Shown in pieces: positions 39,651-50,485 of a stretch of 64,000 nt of DNA. The stretch is from NCBI RefSeq assembly GCF_901709675.1, contig NC_051101.1, positions 2,784,501 through 2,848,500 of the forward strand, given 5' to 3'. Position numbers and translations under genes: made by a program. Numbering within the stretch: the stretch's first letter is position 1; each line of letters begins with the position of its first letter. This DNA is from Syngnathus acus. Taxonomy: Eukaryota; Chordata; Actinopteri; Syngnathiformes; Syngnathidae. The notes beneath the pieces are model-generated. The model saw only the letters and a program-made list of their open reading frames with translations. It searched no databases and was not told the DNA's origin.

Positions 39651-39745
39651 AAGTCAAAGTCAGCTTTATTGTCAATCCCTTCATATGTCAAGACACACAA
39701 AGAAACCGAAATTCCGTTTCCTCCATCCCACGGTGACGAGACATA
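39645..39745 (+). repeat. Retroelement 3'-tail repeat, plus copy
   Basis: 'caaagtcaaagtcagcttta' through 'cccacggtgacgagac' matches, inverted, 40,267-40,375. It is a common fish repeat word set. Confidence 0.55.
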
Positions 39746-40266
39746 CAAGTAGGCGACACAAAACAAAAACAAGAAGGCAGAAACCATAAATAATAAATAA
39801 AATAAAATGAGCGATGAATAAATAATAGACCAATAACCCATTAAATAAGAGGGCAAAACCGAGCCAGTGTGCATACAGCAGACAGCAAGAACATTTATTA
39901 TTCATTCATCACTCTTATTATTCATTGTTTGTGCCTTGTTTTTATTTTGGGTTGTTTGCTTGTATGTATGTCGTGTACTTGTTTGTGCGTGATATATGTA
40001 TTGATATGAATGAGACCCAAGACGACTGCTGTTCTTCCAGTCACTCTCTGTATTCAACTGCCGCGCCTCCCCTCATGACGTCACACAACACAGCCTGACA
40101 TCCCTAACATCTCCCCTTTCATAGATGGCAACTTATACATGAAGATCAAAGATAAATTCCCACAACATGTCTCCCCCTCTTGTCTTTACGTATCAGCGTA
40201 CGCTTAAACAACTCCTCACATTTCAAAGAACAGTGTACATGTAACTCACATTTCAACTGCCGCGCC

Positions 40267-40375
40267 TCCCCTCATGTCACCGTGGGATAGTGGAAACGTA
40301 ATTTCGAGTTCTTTGTGCGTCTTGGCATGTGAAGAGGTTGAAAATAAAGCAGACTTTGACTTTGACTTTGAAAAT
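40267..40375 (-). repeat. Retroelement 3'-tail repeat, inverted copy
   Basis: 'gtcaccgtgggatagtggaa' through 'gactttgactttga' is the reverse complement of the 39,645-39,745 copy with moderate divergence. Confidence 0.55.
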
Positions 40376-40704
40376 AGCCTCCACGGGGTCCATAGACAGG
40401 TGTAAGGGCAGTCCGGACCTGTTTTAGCTAACGTTACCATCTGGTAGAGTGCATGAAGGCATTGAGATTTAAAATCGGGAGCATGCCTGTGTCGAACTAT
40501 GAGGCTATTGTTTCATCTGCTGGACTGCATTGTGCACTGAGTGCCGTAGAACAACCCAAGATCTTGCAAATAAAGAACCAACATCTACATCTTTGTTTTC
40601 CTTGCTAAACAACGGACATCTTGAACAAACGCAACAATTGCAACCAAGCAGTTCTAGGAATAACGGTGCTAACATGATAACTTAGGTCCACAGACGTAAC
40701 TTAC

Positions 40705-40840
40705 CTCTTTCCTCGTTGCCGTTGTAGTGGAGCAAAGGTTAACGATTCCCCACATAAGTTTCAACCACTTGTCGATTTACTTTCTATCACGTGATGATGA
40801 TGTTATTTGAGTCCCGGACGCCCTCTAGCGGAAGACCGTG
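40705..40840 (-). promoter_or_regulatory. Possible upstream first exon with CTCF-like site, unit B
   Basis: Donor GTAAGT at 40,704-40,699 and CCGCTAGAGGGC at 40,831-40,820, both conserved with units A and C. Confidence 0.35.
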
Positions 40841-41007
40841 GGACGTTTCTATGTTGTTGACCAGCAAAGTTGGAGGCGAACTACACTCACGTAATTACCT
40901 GAACTTTGCACAAATACAGCCCACTCGTTTTCACATATAGTAAAATAAATAAACGCACCTAAACTTTACAGCAAATTGTGATCAAATGTCAGTTTAAGTT
41001 TTATCAG

Positions 41008-41340
41008 TGTGACTAGAGCACATACGAGGTTAGTGGTAGATGGCCTTGTAGGGACGACGAAACAACAAGTATACTGAGACACAAACCGTAGCTGTTATCC
41101 AAAGCGATGAGATCATGAGTCTCGCCAGGTATAAAAGATGCGATGCCTGGCAGACAGGAGCAAGCATCTAACATCTTTGCCTTTGAGCCACTCGAATATT
41201 TGGAGGAACTTCATTCTGACATCGGTTGAATAAAATCTTTCCCCAATCAGCCGCGTGTCACTGAGGTTTTCCTTCTCTGAGCCAGCCACCTTCTACCAAG
41301 TGTTTTTTGGAGACCAGCGGCGCAACGAAGACAAATCACC
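41008..41340 (+). mobile_element. LTR-like block, unit B
   Basis: Same tgtgactag start, TATAAAAG and AATAAA order as unit A. Confidence 0.4.
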
Positions 41341-42053
41341 ACGTGTGTGGTGAATTCTCTTCGATGGTCAGCTGGTCTTCCAAACAAACGGTGAAAAAGG
41401 GGCTGGCTTGGGGAAGGAAAACTTCAGTCACACACGGCTGATTGGGGAAAGATTTTATTCAACCGATGTCAGAGAGAAGTGTCTCGCGTCCTAGCCAAGA
41501 TGTCGAGTCCCTTTGTCTACTCTTGCCCTAAAACTTATACACCCCCGCGCTTCCCTTCACTCGGGTGCGCGCACACGGGGCTGTTGGATGACCTATGACC
41601 CCCCAGTCAGTCTCCCCAACTCGACACAGTGCATATCTTGTCAGTTGTTAATGGAAACCAGATGTGTCTCGTGCCAATGAGTCTACATTCCCGGACCAAG
41701 CCCCAAATGTTTTCACCGATTCACGACCACGGTCCATTGGGCGCCGTTGAACTGGACTGCCCTTACACCTGTCGATGGACCCCGTGGAGGCTATTTTGTG
41801 TGTTTTGGGGTGTTCTCTTGTATTGGGGGTGCTGGTTGGCCGCTGTTACTTTTTTGCCTTTGTCTTTTAGCTTTGATTTGCTTTGATGGCTTTTATCTTG
41901 AGCACTTTCTGACTTTCTTTGTGGCGCCGTTGTGTGGCAGCCTTATGAGAGTTATTGAGTTGCGCTCATGCCATCTGTGTGTCTTTTGTGTACCCACTCT
42001 GTGGTGTGGATACTGCTGGGGCCTGAATTTCCCCACCCCTGGGGATCAATAAA

Positions 42054-42101
<48 letters not shown>

Positions 42102-42190
42102 CAATCCCGCACGAACCTGACCCGAACATGACCCGGTCACACTTAGGCTTACTAGTGAGATATACATTACATGATACCAGAATAAAAATT
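41341..42190. mobile_element. Second private insertion in unit B
   Basis: Units A and C pass from 'aagacaaatcac' almost directly to 'atgtgtaagaaaaac'; unit B has about 850 bp between. The left part (to about 41,530) is an inverted relative of the adjacent LTR-like block ('ggctgattggggaaagat'). 41,745-42,107 is the plus copy of the (AATC)n-tailed retroelement ending in tandem caat repeats. Confidence 0.6.
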
Positions 42191-42239
42191 TACAACATGT
42201 GTAAGAAAAACATTTTGTGCACGATTAAAAAAAAGAACA

Positions 42240-42650
42240 ACGACCTCAAATAGATGTTAATAGTTCATTGGATAATGCCACATTGTGTTTCCTTTGAGAA
42301 GACCTGTGAAACAACGCAGTTGCGTCCTGCCCAACCACGGTTTCCTCAAGCAGCTCAAAGCTCTGGACGTCACATTGCAAGAATAGAAACTGAGACTAAA
42401 ACAACAAATGACAAATTTCTATGTGCCATCTCTGGATCCATTGCAGCCTGGTCGTTCTGGAAGAGGGATCCTCACATCTGTAGTCTCTTCTCAAGGTTTC
42501 CCCCAGTAGTTTTGTTTGTTTGTTTTTCCTTGCCCTTCTGGGAATTTAAGATCAGGGGATGTTCGAGAATTGTCAATTGTTTTTGTCCATGTGAAGCCCG
42601 TTGAGACTTGCCTGTGATTTAGGGCTATATAAATAAACTTGACTTGACAG
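42240..42650 (+). mobile_element. LINE-type 3' tail, unit B
   Basis: Same words as 33,165-33,555, ending 'ggctatataaataaacttga'. Confidence 0.5.
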
Positions 42651-43260
42651 ATCAACAGTCTTAATTAGGATCCTATTTTAAAAGACTCTATTATAAATGT
42701 AATTAATATAAATAAGAAGCAGCATATGAGGTTGAGACTATGTACTGAGTCTTTAATGAAATGTCTTAATGCATCTCAAGTACAATTTAAAGTGTTACTA
42801 GCAAACCAAAGTAAAAAAAAAAACTGTTGAAGAAAAATGTGATCATTTTATTGATCCACATGAACATGAAAAACTGAACAAAACAAAACCCTAAACAGAC
42901 ACGAATAAAAACTTGTCCTGAATATGAATTAAAACTAATTGCAGTTAAAAACCACAACTAAAACCAAAATAAACATAAAGTATAATGACACATACAGAAC
43001 TATTATCATCCCGAGGCTGGTTAACTATATTTTCAAATTCATTACTATAACTAAAATGTGAACTTCTCACTATAGTAAAGGAAAGGAGTTCAGCATCTCA
43101 ATTTAAAAAGGTACATACTAGAATAGAATTATCATTGATGCATCAACTCGGAGTCTGCTCAAATAGAAGGTGAGAACGTCATGGATCATTGCTCATCTCC
43201 CCAAGACACTCAGAATTCTCAATAGTGACTCTTTGCCAAGTGACTGAGCAGGCAACAGGG

Positions 43261-45304
43261 TTAGGTGTGGGCTACTGTGTGCCTGATTAAGCTTACCATG
43301 AGAGAGAATTCTTGGCCACAAACTGAGCAGGAAAAAGGTTTCTCGCCAGTGTGGGTTCTTGTGTGCCTTTTTAAGGTTCCCTGCTGAGAGAATTTTTGGC
43401 CACAAATTGAGCATGAAAAAGGTTTCTCACCAGTGTGGATTCTTGTGTGCGTTTTTAAGACAAGCTTACAAGAGAATTTTTGGCCACAAACTGAGCATGA
43501 AAAAGGTTTCTCGCCAGTGTGGATTCTTGTATGACTCTTTAAGTTTCCCTTCTCAGAAAAGCTTTGGCCACAAACTGAGCAGAAAAAAGATTTCTCACCA
43601 GTGTGGATTCTTGTGTGGCTTTTTAAATGTCCCCACTGACTGAATTTTTGGCCACAAACTGAGCATGAAAAAGGTTTCTCACCAGTGTGGGTTCTTGTAT
43701 GTTTTTTTAAGGTTCCCTGCTGAGCGAATCTTTGGCCACAAACTGAGCAGGAAAAAGATTTCTCACCAGTGTGGATTCTTGTGTGGCTTTTTAAATGTCC
43801 CCTCTGACTGAATTTTTGGCCACAAACTGAGCATGAAAAAGGTTTCTCGCCAGTGTGGATTCTTGTGTGCGTTTTTAAGACAAACCTACAAGAGAAATTT
43901 TGGCCACAAACTGAGCATGAAAAAGGTTTCTCGCCAGTGTGGATTCTTGTATGACTTTTTAAGTTTCCCTTCGCGGAAAAGCTTTGGCCACAAACTGAGC
44001 ATGAAAAAGGTTTCTCACCAGTGTGGATTCTTGTGTGCCTATTTAAATTTCCCCTCTGACTGAATATTTGACCACAAACTGAGCAGGAAAAAGGTTTCTC
44101 AGCAGTGTGGGTTCTTGTATGACGTGTTAGAGCTTGCTTCACTGAGAATTTTTGGTTACAAACTGAGCATGAAAAAGGTTTCTCACCAGTGTGGGTACTT
44201 GTATGTCCTATTAAGGTTCTCTTGTCAGAGAATATTTGGCCACAAACTGAGCATGAAAAAGGTTTCTCACCAGTGTGTGTTCTTGTATGACGTGTTAGAG
44301 ATGACTTCCCTGAGAATTTTTGGTTACAAACTGAGCATGAAAAAGGTTTCTCACCAGTGTGGGTTCTTGTATGTCTTTTTACGGTTTCCTGACGAGAGAA
44401 TTTTTGGCCACAAAGTGAGCATGAAAAAGGTTTCTCACCAGTGTGGATTCTTGTGTGCATAGTTAAATTTCCCCTCTGACCGAATTTTTGGCCACAAGTT
44501 GAGCAGGAAAAGTTTTTCTTTTTTGTGTGCATTTTCATGTGTTGTTTCAAAACACTGTTATTAGCACAACATTTCCCACACTGAGAACATTGCCTGTGTT
44601 TGTTTTGAGACTCATCATCAGAAGCAGCAGCAGCAGCAGCAGCAGGAACATGTGACGACAGATCATCACTATCTGATGGTGGAGCTGCTTGTGATCCTCC
44701 ACAGTGGTCTCCATCACCTTCTCTAGTCATTTGTTGACTTGAGCTGCAGCTTGGAGGCTCCGCCCCTTTGCTCACCTCATGTTGACCCTCATCTAAACTC
44801 TTCACAGGAACGCCAGTCAATGGTATCTTGCAGGTATCCTCCTCTTCCTCCTCCTTTTTAATGTCGCAGGAATCCTCTCCCTCCTCTTTATTACAAGGCT
44901 GCTCCGGCTCTTCCTCCTCTTTTATGGTGCAAAGAAACTTCTGCTCCATTTGTTCATTGAAGTGATGGACCTCTTTGCCCACATCTTCCTCTTTAATGCG
45001 AGTGCGCTCTGGCTCCATCTGCTTAGGACGAATAGCTTCATTGATGTCTGCAAAACAAGACAAACACATAAGAAAGTTACAGTTGAAGAGAAACTGGTCA
45101 AAACTATACAAGGACTTTTTCAATCTGCCTATCACACGTGATTTGAATAGAATTCTACGAAAAATAAACACTGGAAGAGGATTCATAATAGAAACTAGAT
45201 GTGTACTAACCTGCTCTGCGCAACACAACATAAGGCTGCAGCCAAAGATGTTACGGACTACGGTCCTTTTCCTCCACGTACTTTGCTGTGGTCCTTGCAG
45301 ACAT
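43261..45304 (-). CDS. C2H2 zinc-finger protein, copy C, 16 fingers, stop in exon 1
   Basis: Exons 45304-45211 and 45047-43261. Exon 1 keeps ATG, but it is 94 nt instead of 103: nine bases of the RSRRRQE region are gone and the new junction creates TAA at 45,253-45,251, codon 18. Frame and splice sites are otherwise intact. Translation from the family's start would give a 17-residue peptide; restart at the exon 2 Met (45,018, KQMEPERTR) would give acidic region plus 16 fingers. One linker reads TAEKPFS. The array ends [15 protein letters not shown]. Either a damaged gene or one that uses another start. Confidence 0.7.
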
Positions 45305-45450
45305 TTCCGCACTGCAATAACAACACTTGTTCAACGATGTTTGGCGAACAAAGGTGGTTTTTTTGGGCAGCGGCGAGCGAGCTATTCGTTAAAGTAATTG
45401 AATATAGGTTATCCCGTATTTACGCAATAGTATTTTGTGTTGTGCTAGAT

Positions 45451-45959
45451 CAGGGGTGTCAAACTCATTTCACATTGTGGGCCACACATGGCCTCGGTAG
45501 ATGTCAAGTGGGCCGGACTGTTAAAATAACCATAGTCTGCAATAAATAACCAAAATATTATGCCTTTCCTTTTTTCGGTGTAAAGAAGCACAAGAACATT
45601 AGGAAAATGTTGAAATTTAATGAACATTTCTTTTTCAAAACATTTCATTAAACACCTCAGATTTCCTTAGACAAATGTCGAAAATGTCTTCAGCTGCTGT
45701 GGTGTCCATCATTGGCATCAACTCTTCAGTAACAGTCAATGTCTCTTCAACTCCACGAATAAATAAGGCCAGTTGTGCCACGTCTGTGATGTCAGTGCTC
45801 TCATCAATTGCAACGGAAAATGCAATAAATGACTTGACTCCGTTACAATTGGCTGTTAATTCTATGTCTTTTATGCATTTTTTCACTTTTAAATTATGGG
45901 CCTGATCGAACGCCGGCCTGATCGAACCTATGGCCCGCGGGCCGTATGTTTGACACCGC
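45451..45959 (-). mobile_element. hAT remnant 2 in unit C
   Basis: CAGGGGTGTCAAACTC at the left and 'gtatgtttgacaccg' at the right, with the transposase fragment DESTDITDVAQLALFIRG. Confidence 0.75.
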
Positions 45960-46016
45960 TATCTAGTAGCTAGATAGTTTGGCAAGAAAATAAACTTAGC
46001 AAAAGACAGTCTAGTT

Positions 46017-47693
46017 CAGGGGTGGGCAAACTACGGCCCGCGGGCCACACCCGGCCCACGGGGCCGTTTAATCCGGCCCGCCAAACCTGAATAAATTGTA
46101 TTATTAATTTTTTTGGGGTCATTTTCCCTGCAATTACTATGTTTCCCCAGTAGATGGGGAAGCGCCCGCCCGCGCATTTACTCCCGGGAGCCGTGTCAGA
46201 AAGCTCGGTGCACACTCACAAGTTCGTGTGCGTGCGTACTCAGTAGTACGTAGTAATTTCATCTATCAGTGCCGAATTTCGAGTGTAGGCTGTGACGTCA
46301 ATATTCTCGTAATTCGCGCGCTGAGTTTTCAGATACAGTTTGACAATAAAGGGAAATGTGCTTTCGGCAGTTTGCAAACATTTTATTAAAGCTGCGTTAA
46401 ACGTATATATAATCAATATAATTTTCAGTAGTAGTGTACTCGTGTGGTCGCATAATAAGTGGATAGGAATGTGCAGGCTACATGAACTTGTTTTCTACAA
46501 AGTATTGTGGAACAGGATGTCCAGACAGGGAGGACATCTCAAGGCCGGCGAGGACCGCGAATAACAACTCGTCATGGTGGTCCAGACCCAACCGCCCACA
46601 ACTGAGACCAGACACCTGCGCTGAGCAGCGGATGACCATCGACCAATCACCACACAATATTTTGCATGCTTGAATATTCATATTGTGTTTCTTTAAAACT
46701 GGGCAACCCGGAAGAATGTGTTGTCTCTTGATGGTCACAAGAACACACGAATCTTAGTGTGAGGGACCCGGGGGACCCAGGCGCCTGTATTAGCTTGCTT
46801 TGTCAGGATTAAACAATTGGTAAATTCGGCCTAATTGATCTACTGGTCTTCTCTTTGACAGAACGAACTCGCAAAATTGTTAGGTGCGACAGTGTGTGGA
46901 TTTGGACATAACAATTCTTGTGTTAAGTGTTGATCACAATTTGGAGTCAGATCAATAACTAAAATCCGTAGCCTAACAACGCTAATGCCACCCACAAACC
47001 TTCCCCTGGAATCCTTCCATTAAAATGAGTGGCCCGAAGAAAAGAAAGGTGGACAGTGAGTGCCGAATGTTAAAAAAGAGTGGACAATTTGGCTCGACCT
47101 ACGTGTGTGAGAAGACGTTCAGCCACATGAACGTCAACAAAGCCCGTCACAGATCTAGGTTAACGGACCGACACCTCGGCTCGATCCTAAAAATTACCAC
47201 AACAAATTTGACTCCAGACTATGATGCACTAGCTAAAAAGGGAAACCAACAATACTATTGATTTCTTTATTACTTTATTTCGATGTATTCTTTCACTGAT
47301 TCTTCAAGATGATGTATTTGGTCAGAATGTTTGCCGTTGGATGTGATTTCGCCTCATTAGATAAACATATTCCATAAATCTGACCTGCAGGCGCTGAAGT
47401 GATGGAAAATGTTATTCATCATAACAGTGTCGTATTTAATAAGAATCACTGATAGTAGTTTTTTGGTGAAATATTTTTTTAATACTGTTAATAAATGCAT
47501 TGGCTTTCAAAAAGCTTTATTTAATATCCATGCTTTAGTATCTACTAAAAGTAAAAACCTTTTATGCAATGACCTTTACATGTCATTTATATTACTTCAC
47601 ACAAACACTACATCCATCTGCTCCTGGTTGGGCCCCCCAGTCCAAATTTAGAATCCAATTCGGCCCGCAAGTCAAAATGTTTGCCCACCCCTG
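46017..47693 (+). mobile_element. hAT remnant 1 in unit C, most complete copy
   Basis: The ends are well preserved: CAGGGGTGGGCAAACTACGG and GTTTGCCCACCCCTG. The frame at 47,025-47,261 joins the N-terminus MSGPKKRKVDSECR to a C-terminal piece (TYVCEKTFSHMNVNKARH, SRLTDRHLGSILKI), so most of the transposase is deleted. About 650 bp near 46,336-46,985 is absent from unit A. The roughly 230 bp that precede this element in units A and B are missing. Confidence 0.75.
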
Positions 47694-47725
47694 GGTTAAA
47701 CAAACTCATATACTTTTTCATGTTC

Positions 47726-47726
<1 letters not shown>

Positions 47727-47759
<33 letters not shown>

Positions 47760-47803
47760 TTATATTTATATTTATATATCTCTATATCTCTATATCTATC
47801 TCC
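47727..47803 (+). repeat. AT-rich simple repeat
   Basis: (TA)n passing into tatatttata and ctctata repeats, at the position of the unit A (ATCT)n array. Confidence 0.85.
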
Positions 47804-48288
47804 TTTTGCTTTCCTGCCCGGATAGTGGGGGTCGTTGTTTCATCTGCTGTAGTGACCGCCATTAAGCACCCCAAGATCTTGCCAATAAAGAACCAAGTGT
47901 AACTCCACATCATTGTTTTACTTGCTCAACGACGGACATCTCAAATAACCCGCAACAGATATCAACTTAAACGGACCCAATACACGAAACGACAGATCGG
48001 ACCTGTTTTAGCAAACGTTACCATCTGGTAGAGTGCATGAAGGCATTGAGATTTAAAATCGGGAGCATGCCTGTGTCGAACTATGAGGCTATTGTTTCAT
48101 CTGCTGGACTGCATTGTGCACTGACTGCCGTAAAACAACCCAAGATCTTGCAAATAAAGAACCAACATCTACATCTTTGTTTTCCTTGCTAAACAACGGA
48201 CATCTTGAACAAACGCAACAATTGCAACCAAGCAGTTCTCGGAATAACGGTGCTAACATGATAACTTAGGTCCACAGACGTAACTTAC

Positions 48289-48430
48289 CTCTTTCCTCGT
48301 TGCGGTTGTAGTGGAGCAAAGGTTAACGATTCCCCACATAGGTTTCAACCATTGTCGTCGATTTACTTTCTACCACGTGATGATGATGTTATTTGAGTCC
48401 CGGACGCCCTCTAGCGGAAGACCGTGGGAC
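48289..48430 (-). promoter_or_regulatory. Possible upstream first exon with CTCF-like site, unit C
   Basis: Donor GTAAGT at 48,288-48,283 and CCGCTAGAGGGC at 48,417-48,406, as in units A and B. Confidence 0.35.
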
Positions 48431-48593
48431 GTTTCTATGTTGTTGACCAGCAAAGTTGGAGGCGAATTACACTCACGTAATTACCTGTACTTTGCACAAA
48501 TACAGCCCACTCGTTTTCACATATAGTAAAATAAATAAACGCACCCAAACTTTACAGCAAATTGTGATCAAATGTCAGTTTAAGTTTTATCAG

Positions 48594-48926
48594 TGTGACT
48601 AGAGCACGTACGAGGTTAGTGGTAGATGGCCTTGTAGGGACGACGAAACAACAAGTATACTGAGACACAAACCGCAGCTGTTATCCAAAGCGATGAGATC
48701 ATGAGTCTCGCCAGGTATAAAAGATGCGATGCCTGGCAGACAGGAGCAAGCATCTAACATCTTTGCCTTTGAGCCACTCGAATATTTGGAGGAACTTCAT
48801 TCTGACATCGGTTGAATAAAATCTTTTCCCAATCAGCCGCGTGTCACTGAAGTTTTCCTTCTCTGAGCCAGCCACCTTCTACCAAGTGTTTTTTGGAGAC
48901 CAGCGGAGCAACGAAGACAAATCACC
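48594..48926 (+). mobile_element. LTR-like block, unit C
   Basis: Same layout as unit A: tgtgactag start, TATAAAAG, then AATAAA. Confidence 0.4.
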
Positions 48927-48999
48927 ACATGTGTAAGAAAAACATTTTGTGCACGTTTAAAAAAAAAAAAAAAAAAACTCAAATAGATGTTAATAGTTC

Positions 49000-49375
49000 A
49001 TTGGTTAATGCCACATTGTGTTTCCATTGAGAGGACCTGTGAAACAACGTTGTTGCGTCCTGCCCAACCACGGTTTCCTCAAGCAGCTCAAAGCTCTGGA
49101 CGTCACATTGCAAGAATAGAAACTGAGACAAACAACAAATGACAAATTTCTATGTGCCCTCTCTGGATCCATTGCAGCCTGGTCGTTCTGGATGAGGGAT
49201 CCTCACATCTGTAGTCTCTTCTCAAGGTTTCCCCCAGTAGTTTTTTTTTTTTTTCCCTTGCCCTCCTGGGAATTTAAGATCAGGGGATGTTCGAGAATTG
49301 TCAATTTGTTTTGTACATGTGAAGCCCTTTGAGACTTGCCTGTGATTTAGGGCGATATAAATAAACTTGACTTGA
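49000..49375 (+). mobile_element. LINE-type 3' tail, unit C
   Basis: Same words as 33,165-33,555. Confidence 0.5.
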
Positions 49376-49402
49376 CAGATCAACAGTCTTAATTAGGATC
49401 CT

Positions 49403-50442
49403 ACCTCCAGAGGTTCTCGGACGACTCCGCCATCGTCGGTCTCATTAACGACGGAGACGAGACGGAGTACCGAGGACTGAATCACAGATTCGTGGACTGG
49501 TGCCAGCGGAACCGCCTCCAGATTAACTCTGGAAAAACAAAGGAGCTGGTGGTGGACTTCCGCCGGCGCAAAGTCCCCCCCTCGCCGGTGAACATCCAGG
49601 GAACGAACGTAGAGATTGTGGACTCTTACAAGTACCTGGGTGTTCACCTGAACAATAAACTAGACTGGACTGGTAACACTCAGGCCCTATACAAGAAGGG
49701 CCAGAGCAGACTCCACCTGTTGCGCAGACTGAGGTCCTTCGGAGTGAGGGACGGCCTCCTAAGGACCTTCTACGACTCTGTGGTGGCGTCCGCCATTTTT
49801 TATGGGGTGGTCTGCTGGAGCAGCGGCATCACTGCAGCGGAGAGGAAGAGGCTGGACAAGGTGGTGAAGAAAGCCGGCTCTGTCCTGGGCTGCAGTCTGG
49901 ACCGGGTGGAGGTGGTGGGGGAGAGGAGGATGGTGGCTAAGCTGTCCTCCATCATGGACAACGTCTCCCACCCCCTTCATGAGACTGTCAGGGCCCTGGA
50001 GAGCTCCATCAGTGACCGGCTTCGTCACCCACGATGCACCACCGAGAGGCATCGCAGGTCCTTCCTCCCTGCTGCAATCAGACTGTATAACCAGGCTAAT
50101 CACTGTAGCTAACGGACAATAATTACATGCAATAATAACGTGCAATAACCGTATGTGCAATCATATGTGCAATATCTGTCTACCTCATACTCTTTTTACC
50201 TGCTTTTTAGCACAGTTTTTTTCTTCTTTTGCACTATTTTTTTTATCTAATACTTTTTTTATCTCCACTGTATATTGTGTATTGTGTATATACTGTCCAT
50301 TTTTTTTAAATTATATATATCTCTTACTTTTTTAAAATCTTTTATCCCCTTCCCCGCATGCGTGTGTGTGTATATGTTAAGTGTACTGCTGCTTACACAG
50401 GAGTTTCCCCATTGAGGGAATAATAAAGGATTATCTTATCTT
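49403..50442 (+). mobile_element. 5'-truncated LINE inserted in unit C
   Basis: Units A and B read 'ggatcctattttaaaagac'; in C the insertion follows 'ggatccta'. It begins at the RT catalytic box (LQRFSDDSAIVGLIN) and stays open through WCQRNRLQINSGKTKELVVD, YKYLGVHLNNKLDW and a thumb-like domain to a stop at 50,110-50,112. A 3' UTR ends with 'aataaaggattatcttatct'. Only the C-terminal RT part survives. It is a different LINE family from 38,545-39,650. No long target duplication is visible. Confidence 0.85.
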
Positions 50443-50485
50443 ATTTTAAAAGACTCTATTATAAATGTAATTAATATAAATAAGA

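Larger units (their letters stand above)
38272..40410 (-). mobile_element. Private nested insertion in unit B
   Basis: Units A and C read 'aacgacagatcggacctg' without interruption; unit B has about 2.1 kb between the halves. The outer element lies on the minus strand, from 'ggactgcccttacacctg' (near 40,410) to a (AATC)n tail (plus strand (GATT)n at 38,272-38,292). A plus-strand copy of it sits at 41,745-42,107. It is itself split near 38,537-40,377 by LINE sequence. Confidence 0.65.
33624..42717 (-). repeat. Tandem unit B (longest, two private insertions)
   Basis: Same start and end words as unit A. It is longer (9.1 kb) because of private insertions at about 38,272-40,410 and 41,341-42,190. 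Confidence 0.85.
42718..50485 (-). repeat. Tandem unit C
   Basis: Same order of parts as unit A, with a larger hAT remnant 1 and a private LINE insertion at 49,403-50,442 near its end. Confidence 0.85.

Noticed and set aside
41340-41345. Large palindrome centred on 41,340
   Set aside because: Inverted matches exist on both sides, but their distances from the centre differ, so they are separate inverted insertions.
38272-42107. Regularly spaced repeats as a CRISPR-like or satellite array
   Set aside because: The (GATT)n and (CAAT)n runs are retroelement tails in opposite orientation; this is eukaryotic DNA with no spacer structure.
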